Assembly: GCA_041689775.1 (NCBI GenBank)
Contig: JBDNFP010000066.1
Location: forward strand, 1 to 29,565
Direction: 5' to 3'
Length of the DNA stretch: 29,565 nt
Source of the DNA: JBDNFP01 sp041689775
Lineage (GTDB): Bacteria > Bacteroidota > Bacteroidia > Cytophagales > Spirosomataceae
Of this stretch, positions 1 to 9,482 are shown piece after piece (within the stretch, counting starts at the first letter, position 1; every line of letters starts with the position of its first letter). The notes below the pieces were generated by a model. The model had not been told where the DNA came from, made no database searches, and saw only the letters and a program-made list of their open reading frames with translations. A program made the translations under genes and the position numbers.

Positions 1-156
1 GAGTCGCAGGACGATATGTTTTTCTAAAAACGAGCAAATTCATGACAATGTCATTGGTATGTACATCAACAAACACTATTTCAAAACAGGAACATATGGC
101 GACTCCGTCGCTGCATGATCAACCCTTTATAGACACTACCGTTCTATTTTAATAAA
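1..156. other. Window edge, no gene seen
   Basis: I see no convincing coding frame, RNA gene or repeat in these bases. They lie downstream of the minus-strand membrane protein gene and may hold its 3' untranslated region. Confidence 0.5.
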
Positions 157-1350
157 TCAGTCAAACCAGCCCCAGCCAACCTTGGCGTCCACATACATCA
201 GGGCTTTTAGGGGTAAAGGTTCGGCCCAGATCACCTTGTTGTACCCTTGCGTATAGCAAAGTGGGCTAATAATACAGAAAAGTGCCGTAATGAAGGCTAT
301 TTTTCGGTATTCGTCGGGCGGTATCAGACGCGACAGGATCAAACTACTGCTGAGTAGGAATGGAAAACCATACCCAAAGGCCCGGTCCACATCGTGAACA
401 AAAATACCGGTAATAATCAATACAATGAAGCCGGCCAAAAGCGCCAGGAAGTGCCAGCCTCGACCAGTTACGTACAAAGCATAGCCAGCTACGCCCAGTA
501 GTAACCACATACCTTCAAAGGAAGTCCACAGGCTGCTTCCAAGGCCCCAACGGTGCATATCCGCAAAAAGGACCGGCGTACCCATTGTGGTATAGTCATG
601 TCCAGGAAAGTACGTACTCATAATGTAATTGCGAAAAATAAAATATGTAGCGAGTGCTGCCAGTGCTACCCAGGTACGGGGCAGAAAGACTCCCCTAATC
701 ACGATCGACAAGCTTGTTGTATCCTCATCCTTTGACTTATTCATGATAAAATAGGTTAACCACCACAAAATCAGGTAGCCCGAGGCTACCAGAGCGCGCT
801 CGTCTGTAAAAAAGGCCGCTTGCAGGCAGATAAATAACACCAAGGGATTACGAATCAGTAGCGCCAGCATTAAAAAGAAATACGCGTAGCCATCCCCATA
901 TCCGGCGGTATCCACAAAAAACCAAGAGAACACAAAGATATTGGAAAGCCCCAGGGCAAAGAATGTGGTGAGTACTTTGTCGTTTGTTTGTCGGAAAACC
1001 TCCCGTGAAAACAAATACAAGAATACGATCCCAAGCAGAGCCTGAATGATCAGAATTAACACTACGCTTCTGGTAAGAAAATATACCATGGGGAGTATCC
1101 AGCGCATCACCATATTTTCTCTCCGGATATATACTTCAAAATCAGTGGGATGCAGTAAATCAGCAGATTGCACTTTGATGAATGCCCAGGCATCTGAGCT
1201 GGCACTGACTGTATAAGGTGGAACCGCCAGGCACCACGATAAAATCGCACAGAAAAGCACAAGCTTCCATAACCAGTACCGGCCATCGGTTTTTTTTTCA
1301 ATAAAATGTATAAGCCGGGTGTACTGAGTTACTAGGGATAATTGTTCCAT
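157..1350 (-). CDS. Polytopic membrane protein of unknown function
   Basis: I do not recognise the family. The protein is about 397 aa and made mostly of hydrophobic segments, roughly ten membrane helices separated by short loops, with charged loops such as NKSKDED and a C-terminal end rich in aromatic residues. The length and layout resemble membrane proteins of surface-polysaccharide or EpsG-like type, but no diagnostic motif is visible. I chose the ATG at 1350 (MEQLSLV). The frame is open up to a TTG at 1410, but that adds 20 polar residues without a good start. The gene is transcribed divergently from the acyl-CoA dehydrogenase, and nothing in the context points to a pathway. Confidence 0.75.
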   Translation of the reverse strand: MEQLSLVTQYTRLIHFIEKKTDGRYWLWKLVLFCAILSWCLAVPPYTVSASSDAWAFIKVQSADLLHPTDFEVYIRRENMVMRWILPMVYFLTRSVVLILIIQALLGIVFLYLFSREVFRQTNDKVLTTFFALGLSNIFVFSWFFVDTAGYGDGYAYFFLMLALLIRNPLVLFICLQAAFFTDERALVASGYLILWWLTYFIMNKSKDEDTTSLSIVIRGVFLPRTWVALAALATYFIFRNYIMSTYFPGHDYTTMGTPVLFADMHRWGLGSSLWTSFEGMWLLLGVAGYALYVTGRGWHFLALLAGFIVLIITGIFVHDVDRAFGYGFPFLLSSSLILSRLIPPDEYRKIAFITALFCIISPLCYTQGYNKVIWAEPLPLKALMYVDAKVGWGWFD

Positions 1351-1558
1351 GAAGGAAAGCGAGCTGGTATTTGTCTGCCGCAAAACTAATTGCCTCACAC
1401 AAAATATCAAGGTTTATTATTTATTAAATACTCCATTCGCCGTGAATAGTAGTGATACATCAGGGATCTGATTGATAAATTTTGATTTCTTTGGCAGATC
1501 GTAAGATCACCATAGGGCACCCTATCTCTCAAAATTATCTCCCAAATATTCAGTATGC

Positions 1559-1589
1559 TTGCATACAGAATCATATTCAATTATTTTTG
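1559..1589 (+). promoter_or_regulatory. Bacteroidota-type promoter of the acyl-CoA dehydrogenase gene
   Basis: TTG at 1559-1561, a 20-base spacer and TATTTTTG at 1582-1589 match the Bacteroidota primary sigma consensus TTTG-N19-21-TAnnTTTG, except for the first T. Transcription would start near 1596, about 28 bases before the ATG at 1624. This rules against the longer frame that opens at 1555. Not tested experimentally. Confidence 0.6.
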
Positions 1590-1623
1590 GATACAATCTT
1601 CATCATCAAAATATAAATTAAGC

Positions 1624-2790
1624 ATGACATTAGTAACAGAATTGACAGGTCTTGACTTCAACCTTAACGAAGAACATGTAGCAGTACAGCAAGCTGCCCG
1701 TGATTTTGCGCAAACTGAGCTCTTACCGGGTGTTATTGAGCGCGATACCAACCAGAAATTTGATACCGACCTGCTCCGCAAAATGGGCGAAATGGGCTTC
1801 ATGGGAATGATGGTATCCCCAGAATATGGCGGAGGAGGGATGGATACGGTATCGTACGCCATCGCAGTAGAAGAAATCTCAAAGGTGGACGCCTCGGCCT
1901 CGGTAATCATGTCAGTCAATAACTCGCTTGTGTGCTGGGGACTTGAAGCCTACGGGACCGAAGAACAAAAACAGAAGTATCTTACCCGGCTGGCTTCCGG
2001 AGAAATCGTTGGTGCATTTTGTCTTTCTGAGCCAGAAGCCGGCTCTGATGCTACTTCACAGCATACCACCGCCATGGATATGGGCGATCATTACCTACTG
2101 AATGGCACCAAAAACTGGATTACCAGCGGAAATACCGCGTCAGTATACCTTGTAATGGCTCAGACTCACCCTGAAAGACGCCACAAGGGTATCAATTGCC
2201 TTATTGTAGAAAAAGGAGCCAAAGGCTTTTCGGTGGGCCGCAAAGAAGACAAAATGGGAATCCGAGCATCAGATACCCATTCTTTGATGTTTTCGGATGT
2301 CGTAGTACCCAAAGAAAACCGAATCCAAGACGATGGATTTGGGTTCAAGTTTGCGATGGGAACACTCAACGGTGGCCGTATTGGTATCGCGGCCCAGGCC
2401 TTAGGGATTGCCGCGGGAGCTTTTGAATTAGCACTAAAATATTCGCAGGAGCGTAAGACTTTTGGTAAGCCTATATTTGAACACCAAGCTATTCAGTTTA
2501 AACTAGCCGATATGGCAACCCGCATCGAGGCTGCCCGTTTGCTGGTATATAAGGCCGCCCGTCTCAAAGACGAAGGCAAGGATTACGTACAAGCAGCCGC
2601 GATGGCTAAGCTATATGCCTCGGATATTGCGATGTGGACCACCACGGAAGCCGTGCAGATTCATGGTGGGTACGGCTATGTGAAAGAATATCATGTAGAA
2701 CGCCTTATGCGTGACGCCAAGATTACTCAAATTTACGAAGGTACATCAGAAATACAAAAATTAGTGATTGCCCGTGAGCTGCTGAAATAG
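1624..2790 (+). CDS. Acyl-CoA dehydrogenase (short-chain / butyryl-CoA type)
   Basis: The protein is 388 aa, the usual length of the family. It is an FAD enzyme that oxidises acyl-CoA to trans-2-enoyl-CoA in fatty-acid or branched-chain amino-acid breakdown and passes electrons to ETF. N-terminal, middle and C-terminal ACAD domains are complete. AFCLSEPEAGSDA is the flavin-binding signature of the middle domain. IYEGTSEIQ near the C terminus carries the catalytic base Glu372. RKTFGKPIFEHQ and QIHGGYGY are typical of the C-terminal helical domain. The start at 1624 gives the standard N terminus and lies just after a good promoter; the 23 residues open upstream are low-complexity. Substrate chain length cannot be fixed from sequence alone. 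The AraC gene follows in the same direction but has its own promoter. Confidence 0.93.
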   Translation: MTLVTELTGLDFNLNEEHVAVQQAARDFAQTELLPGVIERDTNQKFDTDLLRKMGEMGFMGMMVSPEYGGGGMDTVSYAIAVEEISKVDASASVIMSVNNSLVCWGLEAYGTEEQKQKYLTRLASGEIVGAFCLSEPEAGSDATSQHTTAMDMGDHYLLNGTKNWITSGNTASVYLVMAQTHPERRHKGINCLIVEKGAKGFSVGRKEDKMGIRASDTHSLMFSDVVVPKENRIQDDGFGFKFAMGTLNGGRIGIAAQALGIAAGAFELALKYSQERKTFGKPIFEHQAIQFKLADMATRIEAARLLVYKAARLKDEGKDYVQAAAMAKLYASDIAMWTTTEAVQIHGGYGYVKEYHVERLMRDAKITQIYEGTSEIQKLVIARELLK

Positions 2791-2883
2791 CGTGAATGAG
2801 CGTATTGACAAAATTTTATGAAAAAAGTGTGCGTTTTGTTGCTATAAATGCACATTTTTTTTTAAATTTAGTTAAGTACATAC

Positions 2884-2915
2884 TTGTATTAGTTTTGTAC
2901 AATTTATTAGATTTG
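2884..2915 (+). promoter_or_regulatory. Bacteroidota-type promoter of the AraC-family gene
   Basis: TTG at 2884-2886, a 21-base spacer and TAGATTTG at 2908-2915 fit the consensus TTTG-N19-21-TAnnTTTG. The predicted transcript starts near 2922 and supports the ATG at 2964 as the true start of the regulator. Confidence 0.6.
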
Positions 2916-2920
2916 TACAA
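2887..2920 (+). promoter_or_regulatory. Direct repeat overlapping the AraC promoter, possible operator
   Basis: TATTAGTTTTGTACAA at 2887-2902 and TATTAGATTTGTACAA at 2905-2920 agree in 15 of 16 positions and lie 18 bases apart. The second copy contains the -7 element. AraC-type proteins bind direct repeats with their paired helix-turn-helix motifs, so autoregulation by the downstream gene is plausible but inferred. Confidence 0.45.
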
Positions 2921-2963
2921 AATTCGACATTTCAGGTCCTCGTACGCCCAAATCACATATAAA

Positions 2964-3893
2964 ATGGAAGATTATAATAAAATCATTGAATCCCTCGGAG
3001 TTAAGTTTGTGAAGGCCCGCCACATCCACATGTTGCAACCCATCACAATCAAAAATTATTACGATGTACAGAACTCCCTTACAATTCTGTATGACGGCGA
3101 AGTCTCCTTCGGGACCGGGGAGCCCCAGAAAGTAGAAATCGGAGATATGCTTTTTATCCCCGGAGGCAAGCACGCTACTGTGACCTACGGAAACGCTGGC
3201 ATGGCTAAGGCAGTGTCCAACGAAGAGTTTATGACCAATCGGGATAGCTACATTCAGGGGGGGCATGATCCTTTGACGATTGGCAAACTTCCCAACTCGT
3301 TCGGTTTGATCTCTTTTGAAGCCAAGGTATTTGATACCGTAAACTTCTTCACATCGCTGGACGTCCCTCCTTTCCTGATCAAGCGGGACGATCAAATCGC
3401 GATGACGATCAATCAGATTCTGGCCGAAGATATGACGGATATCGCCGGAAAAGGCCGTATCATCAAAATCAAGACCGAAGAGGTCGTGATCGAAATTATT
3501 CGGTATATCCTCAAAAATAAGCTCTTCGTGGAGCAGCTGGTCACCAACAGCACCTACTTCAAAGATCCTCGACTGATTGACATCTTTGCCTACATCAAGG
3601 ATAACTTGGGTGGTGATCTGTCTAACAAAGTGCTAGCTAACGTTGCCAACGTATCAGAAGACTACGTTGGACAGTACTTCAAAATGCTGACCGGTATCAA
3701 TCCTCAGGATTACATCGAGTATCAGCGTATGGAGAAAGCGGTAGATCTGCTTCGTACATCCAAAAAGAGCATCCGCGCCATCGGTTCAGACGTAGGCTAT
3801 AAAGATACCGCCTATTTCTGCCGTCGTTTCAAGATGATGTTCGGTATTCCTGCCGGTAAGATGCGCCGTCGTGAGTCACTGATGAATGTATAG
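2964..3893 (+). CDS. AraC-family transcriptional regulator with N-terminal cupin-like domain
   Basis: The protein is 309 aa. The N-terminal half has a cupin-like pattern (VSFGTGEPQKVEIGDMLFIPGG) that would sense a small ligand. The last 100 residues are a complete HTH_18 DNA-binding domain: LSNKVLANVANVSEDYVGQYFK is the first helix-turn-helix, and SIRAIGSDVGYKDTAYFCRR with FKMMFGIPAGKMRR is the second helix-turn-helix and closing helix. The ligand and target genes are unknown. The start at 2964 is supported by the promoter at 2884-2915; the open frame further upstream (to 2796) translates AT-rich promoter DNA. The gene ends convergent with nuoN, separated by a large hairpin. Confidence 0.88.
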   Translation: MEDYNKIIESLGVKFVKARHIHMLQPITIKNYYDVQNSLTILYDGEVSFGTGEPQKVEIGDMLFIPGGKHATVTYGNAGMAKAVSNEEFMTNRDSYIQGGHDPLTIGKLPNSFGLISFEAKVFDTVNFFTSLDVPPFLIKRDDQIAMTINQILAEDMTDIAGKGRIIKIKTEEVVIEIIRYILKNKLFVEQLVTNSTYFKDPRLIDIFAYIKDNLGGDLSNKVLANVANVSEDYVGQYFKMLTGINPQDYIEYQRMEKAVDLLRTSKKSIRAIGSDVGYKDTAYFCRRFKMMFGIPAGKMRRRESLMNV

Positions 3894-3973
3894 TAGCCAT
3901 CGTTTGATAGCCGTTAATCGTCAGCGTTAAAAGTTGAATCAACTATTACAAGGGGTTTAAAAACCACTTTATC

Positions 3974-4022
3974 GGGTAGCAAGAAAGCCGCGAAAATTAC
4001 TTTCGCGGCTTTCTTGCTACCC
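3974..4022. terminator. Perfect 22-bp hairpin between convergent genes
   Basis: Bases 3974-3995 and 4001-4022 are exact reverse complements around the 5-base loop ATTAC. The stem lies between the AraC gene and nuoN, which end towards each other, so it can act as a bidirectional terminator. There is no clear T-tract on either side, so it may equally block read-through by structure or protect mRNA 3' ends. Confidence 0.7.
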
Positions 4023-4066
4023 CGTGTTATCAGAACTTTCTAATGATCGGGTCAGACCCCTTATTT

Positions 4067-5461
4067 TTACATAATACCTTCAAACAAACCCGGTGCCAGC
4101 CCAAAGAGTAGAGTAATAACCGTAGCGGTGATCAGTACAATCTGGTAGAAAGGGGCTATCCGAATCTTGGCTGTATCGCCTTCTTTCATGTAAGCCGCAA
4201 TGATTACCCGGAAGTAATAGTAGATACCCACGGCGGACATTAAAACGGCAATTACCAGCAGCCAAACAAGTCCACGCTCGACAGCGCTTGAAAACACGAA
4301 GAACTTACCCCAGAATCCGGCGGTAAGCGGAATACCCGCCAGCGACAGCATCGAAACTGTTAGTACAAATGCGAGCAGCGGATTATTCTTTGCGAGCCCG
4401 TTAAATGCTTCGTAGGTCTCTTTGGGACGGCCTTCGAGGGATTTCTCTCTGGAAACCGGAATCAACACCCCGAATGCACAGATCGTAGCTACCGAATAGG
4501 CCATGGAATAAAACAAGATGGAGTTTTCGGTTTGCTTCGTCATGGAAGTCAGGGCAATAAGCAAGTACCCTGCGTGAGATATACTTGAATAGGCCAGCAT
4601 ACGCTTAAAGCTATCCTGATAAACCGCTATGATATTACCTACCAGTAACGTCAACACGGTAATAACCACAAGGGTAATCCACCAAAAATCGTAAATACTG
4701 GCGAAAGAATGCGATAACAGACGGAATAAAGCCGCAAAACCAGCTGTCTTCACAATTGTAGCCATAAAGGCCGTAAAGATGGTAGGGGCACCGTCGTACA
4801 CATCGGGGGTCCAGAAGTGGAAAGGAGCCGCCGAAACCTTGAAAAGCATACCAATTAGTATTAACAATAAACCGGAATACAAAAGATAAGATGGGTTTGA
4901 TTGACTCGAAACAACGTAGGCGTTAATTTCAGAAAGGTTAAAAGAACTGCTGGCACCGTACAGCAGGGCAATTCCGAACAGCATGATACCCGTAGCAAAA
5001 GCCCCCATTAGGAAGTACTTCAAAGCAGCTTCGTTGGAGCGGAGGTTCCGCTTATCGCTACCCGTAAGTATATACATCGCGACGGATAAGATTTCAACTC
5101 CAAGGAACAACATAATCAGGTTTTCGAAACCAATCATCATGAAGGCTCCGACTAATGAAAAAACCATCAGAGCAAAGTACTCAGCCGGTTGCGCTTCATT
5201 ATCATCCTGAAACCCACGCGTCATGGCCACAATCATGAACGCTGAAATCAATACAATGGCGTTAAAAGCAAGGGTAATCTTATTAACGGCAAACATTCCG
5301 TAGAAGTAAAGTAATTGGCCATCATTCCACTCCACAAAATTACCTGCCAAGGCGACCGCTAAAAAAAGTAGGGTTGAGGGAAGGAGTATACTTTTCGATT
5401 TGAGAAACCCCAAAAAGAGGATAACGATTCCCAATAAGGATAACAATACAATCGGATACAT
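4067..5461 (-). CDS. nuoN: NADH-quinone oxidoreductase subunit N
   Basis: The protein is 464 aa with about 14 membrane helices. It is one of three antiporter-like subunits of the membrane arm of respiratory complex I, which pump protons during NADH oxidation by quinone. DVYDGAPTIFTAFMATIVK, including the conserved Lys of the broken-helix region, and MLAYSSISHAGYLLIAL are family hallmarks. The gene is last in nuoK-L-M-N and begins 21 bases after the nuoM stop. Confidence 0.95.
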   Translation of the reverse strand: MYPIVLLSLLGIVILFLGFLKSKSILLPSTLLFLAVALAGNFVEWNDGQLLYFYGMFAVNKITLAFNAIVLISAFMIVAMTRGFQDDNEAQPAEYFALMVFSLVGAFMMIGFENLIMLFLGVEILSVAMYILTGSDKRNLRSNEAALKYFLMGAFATGIMLFGIALLYGASSSFNLSEINAYVVSSQSNPSYLLYSGLLLILIGMLFKVSAAPFHFWTPDVYDGAPTIFTAFMATIVKTAGFAALFRLLSHSFASIYDFWWITLVVITVLTLLVGNIIAVYQDSFKRMLAYSSISHAGYLLIALTSMTKQTENSILFYSMAYSVATICAFGVLIPVSREKSLEGRPKETYEAFNGLAKNNPLLAFVLTVSMLSLAGIPLTAGFWGKFFVFSSAVERGLVWLLVIAVLMSAVGIYYYFRVIIAAYMKEGDTAKIRIAPFYQIVLITATVITLLFGLAPGLFEGIM

Positions 5462-5482
5462 ATAGATAGTAGTAAAGTCAAT

Positions 5483-6931
5483 TTAGCTGTTAATGAACCG
5501 CAGGATCTGAGTAACAGCCGGTTCGGTCATTTTCAAGAAAGTACTTGGGTAAATTCCAATCCAGAATACCATGACAGCCAATGGAATTAGTACCGCTCTT
5601 TCACTGATTGTCAAGTCTTTGAAATCCTCTGAGCTCGCCGAGCTTGGTCCGAACATCGCCTTCTGGAACATTCGGAGCAAATAAACTGCACCAAGAATAA
5701 TCGTGACTCCCGCTACGGCACCCAACCAGTTGTTATATTCAAACACGCCGGCTAGTAGCAGAAACTCGCCGACAAAACCGTTGGTAAGGGGCAACGCCAC
5801 GCTACCCAACAGCATGATCATAAAGTACACGCTAAGGCGAGGGCTCTTTTGGGCAATGCCCCCAAGTTGATCCAAATAACGAGTATTGGTACGGCTGTAA
5901 ATAATTTCAACGATGAAGAACATACCCACCACGTTGATACCATGTGCTAACATCTGAATGAGCGCTCCCTGCATTCCGTTCAGGGTAGTAGAAAATACCC
6001 CGGCGGCCATCAGGCCCACGTGCGCAAAGGAAGAATACGCGATCAGGCGCTTCATATCCCGCTGCTGAATGGCAATGATCGAACCATACACGATACCAAT
6101 TACCGACAGCACAATGGCAACGGATCCATAACTTTCCAACCCTAATGGAGCGATGGGTAATAGCAGACGAATAAGGCCATATACACCCATTTTTAGCATG
6201 ATACCGGATAGCAACATCGTAGCCGGCGTTGGTGACTCGGTGTAGGTATCGGGCTGCCAGGTATGGAAGGGGAACAAAGGCATCTTGATGGCAAACGCCA
6301 CGAAGAAAGCCCAGAAAATCCAGCCCTGAGTAGTTGGGTCAAGACCTAGGTTGTAGAAAGCGGTAATTTCGGAGGTATGCTCACCGGGGGTCTGAAAATA
6401 CAGATATACCAGCGCAATCAGCATAAATAAACTACCGAAGATAGTGTACACAAAAAACTTGAACGTTACTTTCAAGCGATTTTCTCCCCCCCACACGGCG
6501 GCCAGGAAGTAGACCGGAATAAGCGCGGCTTCGAAAAAGAAGTAAAAGAGAAAAGCATCTGTGGCCGTAAACACTCCAACCAACGCCGCTTCCATAAAAA
6601 GAATCAGCGAATAGAACGCAGAAGCATTTTTATAGTTATGTCCAAAAGCAGATAAGATAATCAGGGGAGTGAGGAAGGTAGTCAGCAGCACGAGTAACAT
6701 ACTGATTCCGTCAATTCCGGCGGCAAAAGAGATGCCAGCCGAGGCAATCCAAGCGTATTTGTAGCCAAACTGTACTCCACCGGCGGGATCAAACTGAGTC
6801 CATACCACTACGGCGGTTGCCAGCTCGACCAACGCGCCGATCAGCGCCAGTTGCTTTACGTTACGCCCACCCAGACTCAGAGCCAAAAGGCCCGTCAAAA
6901 TGGGGATCAGTACTAAAAGAATAGTAAGCAT
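5483..6931 (-). CDS. nuoM: NADH-quinone oxidoreductase subunit M
   Basis: The protein is 482 aa and polytopic, an antiporter-like subunit of the complex I membrane arm. PTPATMLLSGIMLKMG and KRLIAYSSFAHVGLM are typical of NuoM, and HTWQPDTYTESP precedes them as expected. I chose the ATG at 6931 (MLTILLV), which places the first hydrophobic helix at the N terminus. The frame stays open to a TTG at 6952, which would add only seven residues. Confidence 0.95.
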   Translation of the reverse strand: MLTILLVLIPILTGLLALSLGGRNVKQLALIGALVELATAVVVWTQFDPAGGVQFGYKYAWIASAGISFAAGIDGISMLLVLLTTFLTPLIILSAFGHNYKNASAFYSLILFMEAALVGVFTATDAFLFYFFFEAALIPVYFLAAVWGGENRLKVTFKFFVYTIFGSLFMLIALVYLYFQTPGEHTSEITAFYNLGLDPTTQGWIFWAFFVAFAIKMPLFPFHTWQPDTYTESPTPATMLLSGIMLKMGVYGLIRLLLPIAPLGLESYGSVAIVLSVIGIVYGSIIAIQQRDMKRLIAYSSFAHVGLMAAGVFSTTLNGMQGALIQMLAHGINVVGMFFIVEIIYSRTNTRYLDQLGGIAQKSPRLSVYFMIMLLGSVALPLTNGFVGEFLLLAGVFEYNNWLGAVAGVTIILGAVYLLRMFQKAMFGPSSASSEDFKDLTISERAVLIPLAVMVFWIGIYPSTFLKMTEPAVTQILRFINS

Positions 6932-7026
6932 AGGGTCATTTTTTATTATCAACGGTTATTCACCGTGCTGTTTACTAGTTTTATGTTCAATTCAAAATAG
7001 GTCTTTAGGATACCAAATTTCCTAAT

Positions 7027-8946
7027 TTACCGGATCAGTAAATTCCAGAACAGAATCAACATGATACCCACTACCATAGCAAAAATGTAGGTACCAATCG
7101 AGCCTGTCTGCGTTTGGCGTCCCAAGTTCGCCAGCGCTTTCACTAGCTTACCCGTGCCGTCCACGAACAGATCTACAAAGAACTCCCCGAAACTATACAA
7201 GAGGTTGGAAAGGGTACGCATTGGCTTCACAAATACGATATCGTACAGTTCATCAATATAGTACTTATTGTACACCACATTCTGCAAACCCGTACGAACT
7301 TCTGATTCCTGAGCCGGAACGGCACCTTTACTGATGTACATCACATAGGCAACTATACCCGAGATCAGGGCAACGGCTGCCGAGATACCCATGAGCATGT
7401 ACTCATCCGAGTGGCTCAATGAGGTTGGTAAAAATGCTTCGGGATTCACTTGACGGGAAGCATCAAACAGTGGGCTCATAAACTCAGCTAACTGATGCGT
7501 GCCACCCAGTACTTCGGGTACACCCATGAATCCACCCAATGCTGATAGTACCGCCAGTACCATCAGGGGTAATGTCATAGAGAGCGGTGATTCGTGCAAG
7601 TGATGCTCCTGCTCGTGAGTACCCCGAAAAGTACCGAAGAACGTCAGGAACAACAACCGGAACATATAAAAGGAGGTCATGGCTGAGCCCAGTATGCCAA
7701 CTACCCACAGTAGTTTATTATGCTCAAACACATGCGCCAAAATTTCATCTTTGGAGAAGAAACCAGCGAAAGGAGGAAGACCAGAAATAGCCCAAGTCGC
7801 AATCAGGAAGGTAATGAATGTAATAGGAAGCTTCTTACGAAGTCCGCCCATGGAGCGTATGTCTTGCTCGTCGGACATGGCATGGATCACGCTACCAGCA
7901 CCAAGGAACAATAACGCTTTGAAAAACGCGTGGGTAATTACGTGGAACATCGAGCCTGTGTAGGCCATCACGCCCAAGCCAAGGAACATGTATCCCAACT
8001 GACTTACCGTAGAGTAGGCCAGTACTTTTTTAATATCATTCTGCAACAAGCCAATCGAGGCAGCGAACAGCGCCGTTACCGCACCAATCACCGCTACGAT
8101 TTCCAATGTTTCGGGCGCTAGCGTGTAGAGCACGTTGGAACGGATTACCATATAGATACCGGCCGTTACCATGGTAGCCGCGTGGATCAGGGCTGATACC
8201 GGAGTAGGACCAGCCATTGCGTCGGGAAGCCAGGTGTACAAAGGAATCTGAGCCGACTTACCCATTGCTCCCACAAAAAGAAGCATCGTGATAACTACTA
8301 CGACCGAATCGCCGACGGGTAGGCCCGTAGCCTGACGAAATACCTCTGTGTATTCTACCGAACCGAAGGTATAGATGATCATGAAGATACCCAGTAAAAA
8401 GCCAAGGTCACCAATGCGGTTCATGATAAACGCCTTGCGGGCCGCATTGTTGAAGGAGGTATTCTTGTTCCAGAACCCAATGAGTAGGTAAGAGCAAAGC
8501 CCGACACCTTCCCAACCAATAAACATGATGACGTAGTTAGACCCCATGACGAGTAGCAGCATGAAGAACAAAAACAGGTTGAGGAAGGCAAAGAACTTGC
8601 CAAAACCCTCATCGTGCTTCATGTAGCCAATGGAGTAAATATGAATCAGCGAGCCAACTCCGGTAATGATCATTAACATCAATAACGAAAGCTGATCGAT
8701 CTGGAAAGAGAAAGGGATATTCAACTCACCAACGGTAATCCAGTCAAAAAGAAAGACTATCTGAGGCTGACTTCCGGCCTCTTTGAAGGCTAGTAGAGTC
8801 ATAACCGATGCGGCAAAGCTGCCCAAAGCCGCCAATGAGCCGATCAGTCCAACCGCCCCTTTGGGAACATGACGAAACCCGATCCCGTTGATCAAAAACC
8901 CGATCAGTGGTAGTAAAGGAATCAGTACTAGTAAGGTAGGAGACAT
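7027..8946 (-). CDS. nuoL: NADH-quinone oxidoreductase subunit L
   Basis: The protein is 639 aa, the length expected for NuoL. It is the distal proton-pumping subunit of complex I. The N-terminal proton-pumping Nqo-L/M domain shows WEGVGLCSYLLIGFW, PTPVSALIHAATMV and VLAYSTVSQLGYMFLG. The C-terminal region, with the long lateral helix and last membrane helices, is complete (final residues LILFWNLLIR). It lies between nuoK and nuoM in the same direction. Confidence 0.96.
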   Translation of the reverse strand: MSPTLLVLIPLLPLIGFLINGIGFRHVPKGAVGLIGSLAALGSFAASVMTLLAFKEAGSQPQIVFLFDWITVGELNIPFSFQIDQLSLLMLMIITGVGSLIHIYSIGYMKHDEGFGKFFAFLNLFLFFMLLLVMGSNYVIMFIGWEGVGLCSYLLIGFWNKNTSFNNAARKAFIMNRIGDLGFLLGIFMIIYTFGSVEYTEVFRQATGLPVGDSVVVVITMLLFVGAMGKSAQIPLYTWLPDAMAGPTPVSALIHAATMVTAGIYMVIRSNVLYTLAPETLEIVAVIGAVTALFAASIGLLQNDIKKVLAYSTVSQLGYMFLGLGVMAYTGSMFHVITHAFFKALLFLGAGSVIHAMSDEQDIRSMGGLRKKLPITFITFLIATWAISGLPPFAGFFSKDEILAHVFEHNKLLWVVGILGSAMTSFYMFRLLFLTFFGTFRGTHEQEHHLHESPLSMTLPLMVLAVLSALGGFMGVPEVLGGTHQLAEFMSPLFDASRQVNPEAFLPTSLSHSDEYMLMGISAAVALISGIVAYVMYISKGAVPAQESEVRTGLQNVVYNKYYIDELYDIVFVKPMRTLSNLLYSFGEFFVDLFVDGTGKLVKALANLGRQTQTGSIGTYIFAMVVGIMLILFWNLLIR

Positions 8947-9039
8947 ATATATTAATTGTAATGTTTGTAGTTAGGTGTTAGTCGGTCGGTCAGTCCAAAA
9001 AGCAGCCTGACTTTCTCTGCCGATTACGAATAGCGCTGT

Positions 9040-9378
9040 TTATCCTTTGAGTTTTTTCAGGAAACCGATATCAATGGTTCGGGTATTTCGGTAAATCATT
9101 ACGATGATGGCTAGCCCTACCGCGACTTCGGCCGCCGCTACCGCCATAATAAAAAATACAAATACCTGAGCCGATGGGTCTGACTTATAGGATGAAAAGG
9201 CAATCAGCAGCAAGTTCACGGAGTTCAGCATCAACTCTACCGACATAAAAATAACAATGGCATTACGGCGGGTCAGAACCCCGATAATGCCAATAACAAA
9301 TAAAGCAGTACTAAGAATCAGATAACTTTTGAGCGGAACAAGTTGTATTATATCCGGTATATTGGGGGCCTGCATCAT
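9040..9378 (-). CDS. nuoK: NADH-quinone oxidoreductase subunit K
   Basis: The protein is 112 aa with three membrane helices. Glu48 in MSVELMLNSVNLL and Glu84 in AAAEVAVGLAI are the two membrane glutamates of the proton channel. It starts at 9378, or one codon later. It is the first gene of a nuoK-L-M-N transcript. The neighbour upstream is an exonuclease gene rather than nuoJ, so nuoA-J must lie elsewhere. Confidence 0.95.
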   Translation of the reverse strand: MMQAPNIPDIIQLVPLKSYLILSTALFVIGIIGVLTRRNAIVIFMSVELMLNSVNLLLIAFSSYKSDPSAQVFVFFIMAVAAAEVAVGLAIIVMIYRNTRTIDIGFLKKLKG

Positions 9379-9433
9379 AGCTTAATCGGAGTTTTTGAGG
9401 AATCAGAAATTTCGGGTGCTAAAAAAATTTGGG

Positions 9434-9464
9434 CAAATTTAAGGATAAATACTGCTTACTCAAG
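9434..9464 (-). promoter_or_regulatory. Promoter of the nuoKLMN operon
   Basis: Read on the minus strand, CTTG (9464-9461), a 19-base spacer and TAAATTTG (9441-9434) match the Bacteroidota promoter consensus. Transcription would start near 9427, about 50 bases before the nuoK start, and this is the only space between the exonuclease stop and nuoK. Confidence 0.65.
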
Positions 9465-9482
9465 TCAGAAAAAAGGATTGTT

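Noticed and set aside
7484..8612. Several frames of 60-100 codons on both strands inside nuoL
   Set aside because: They overlap a full-length nuoL in other frames, carry no recognisable motif and have compositions expected of shadow frames.
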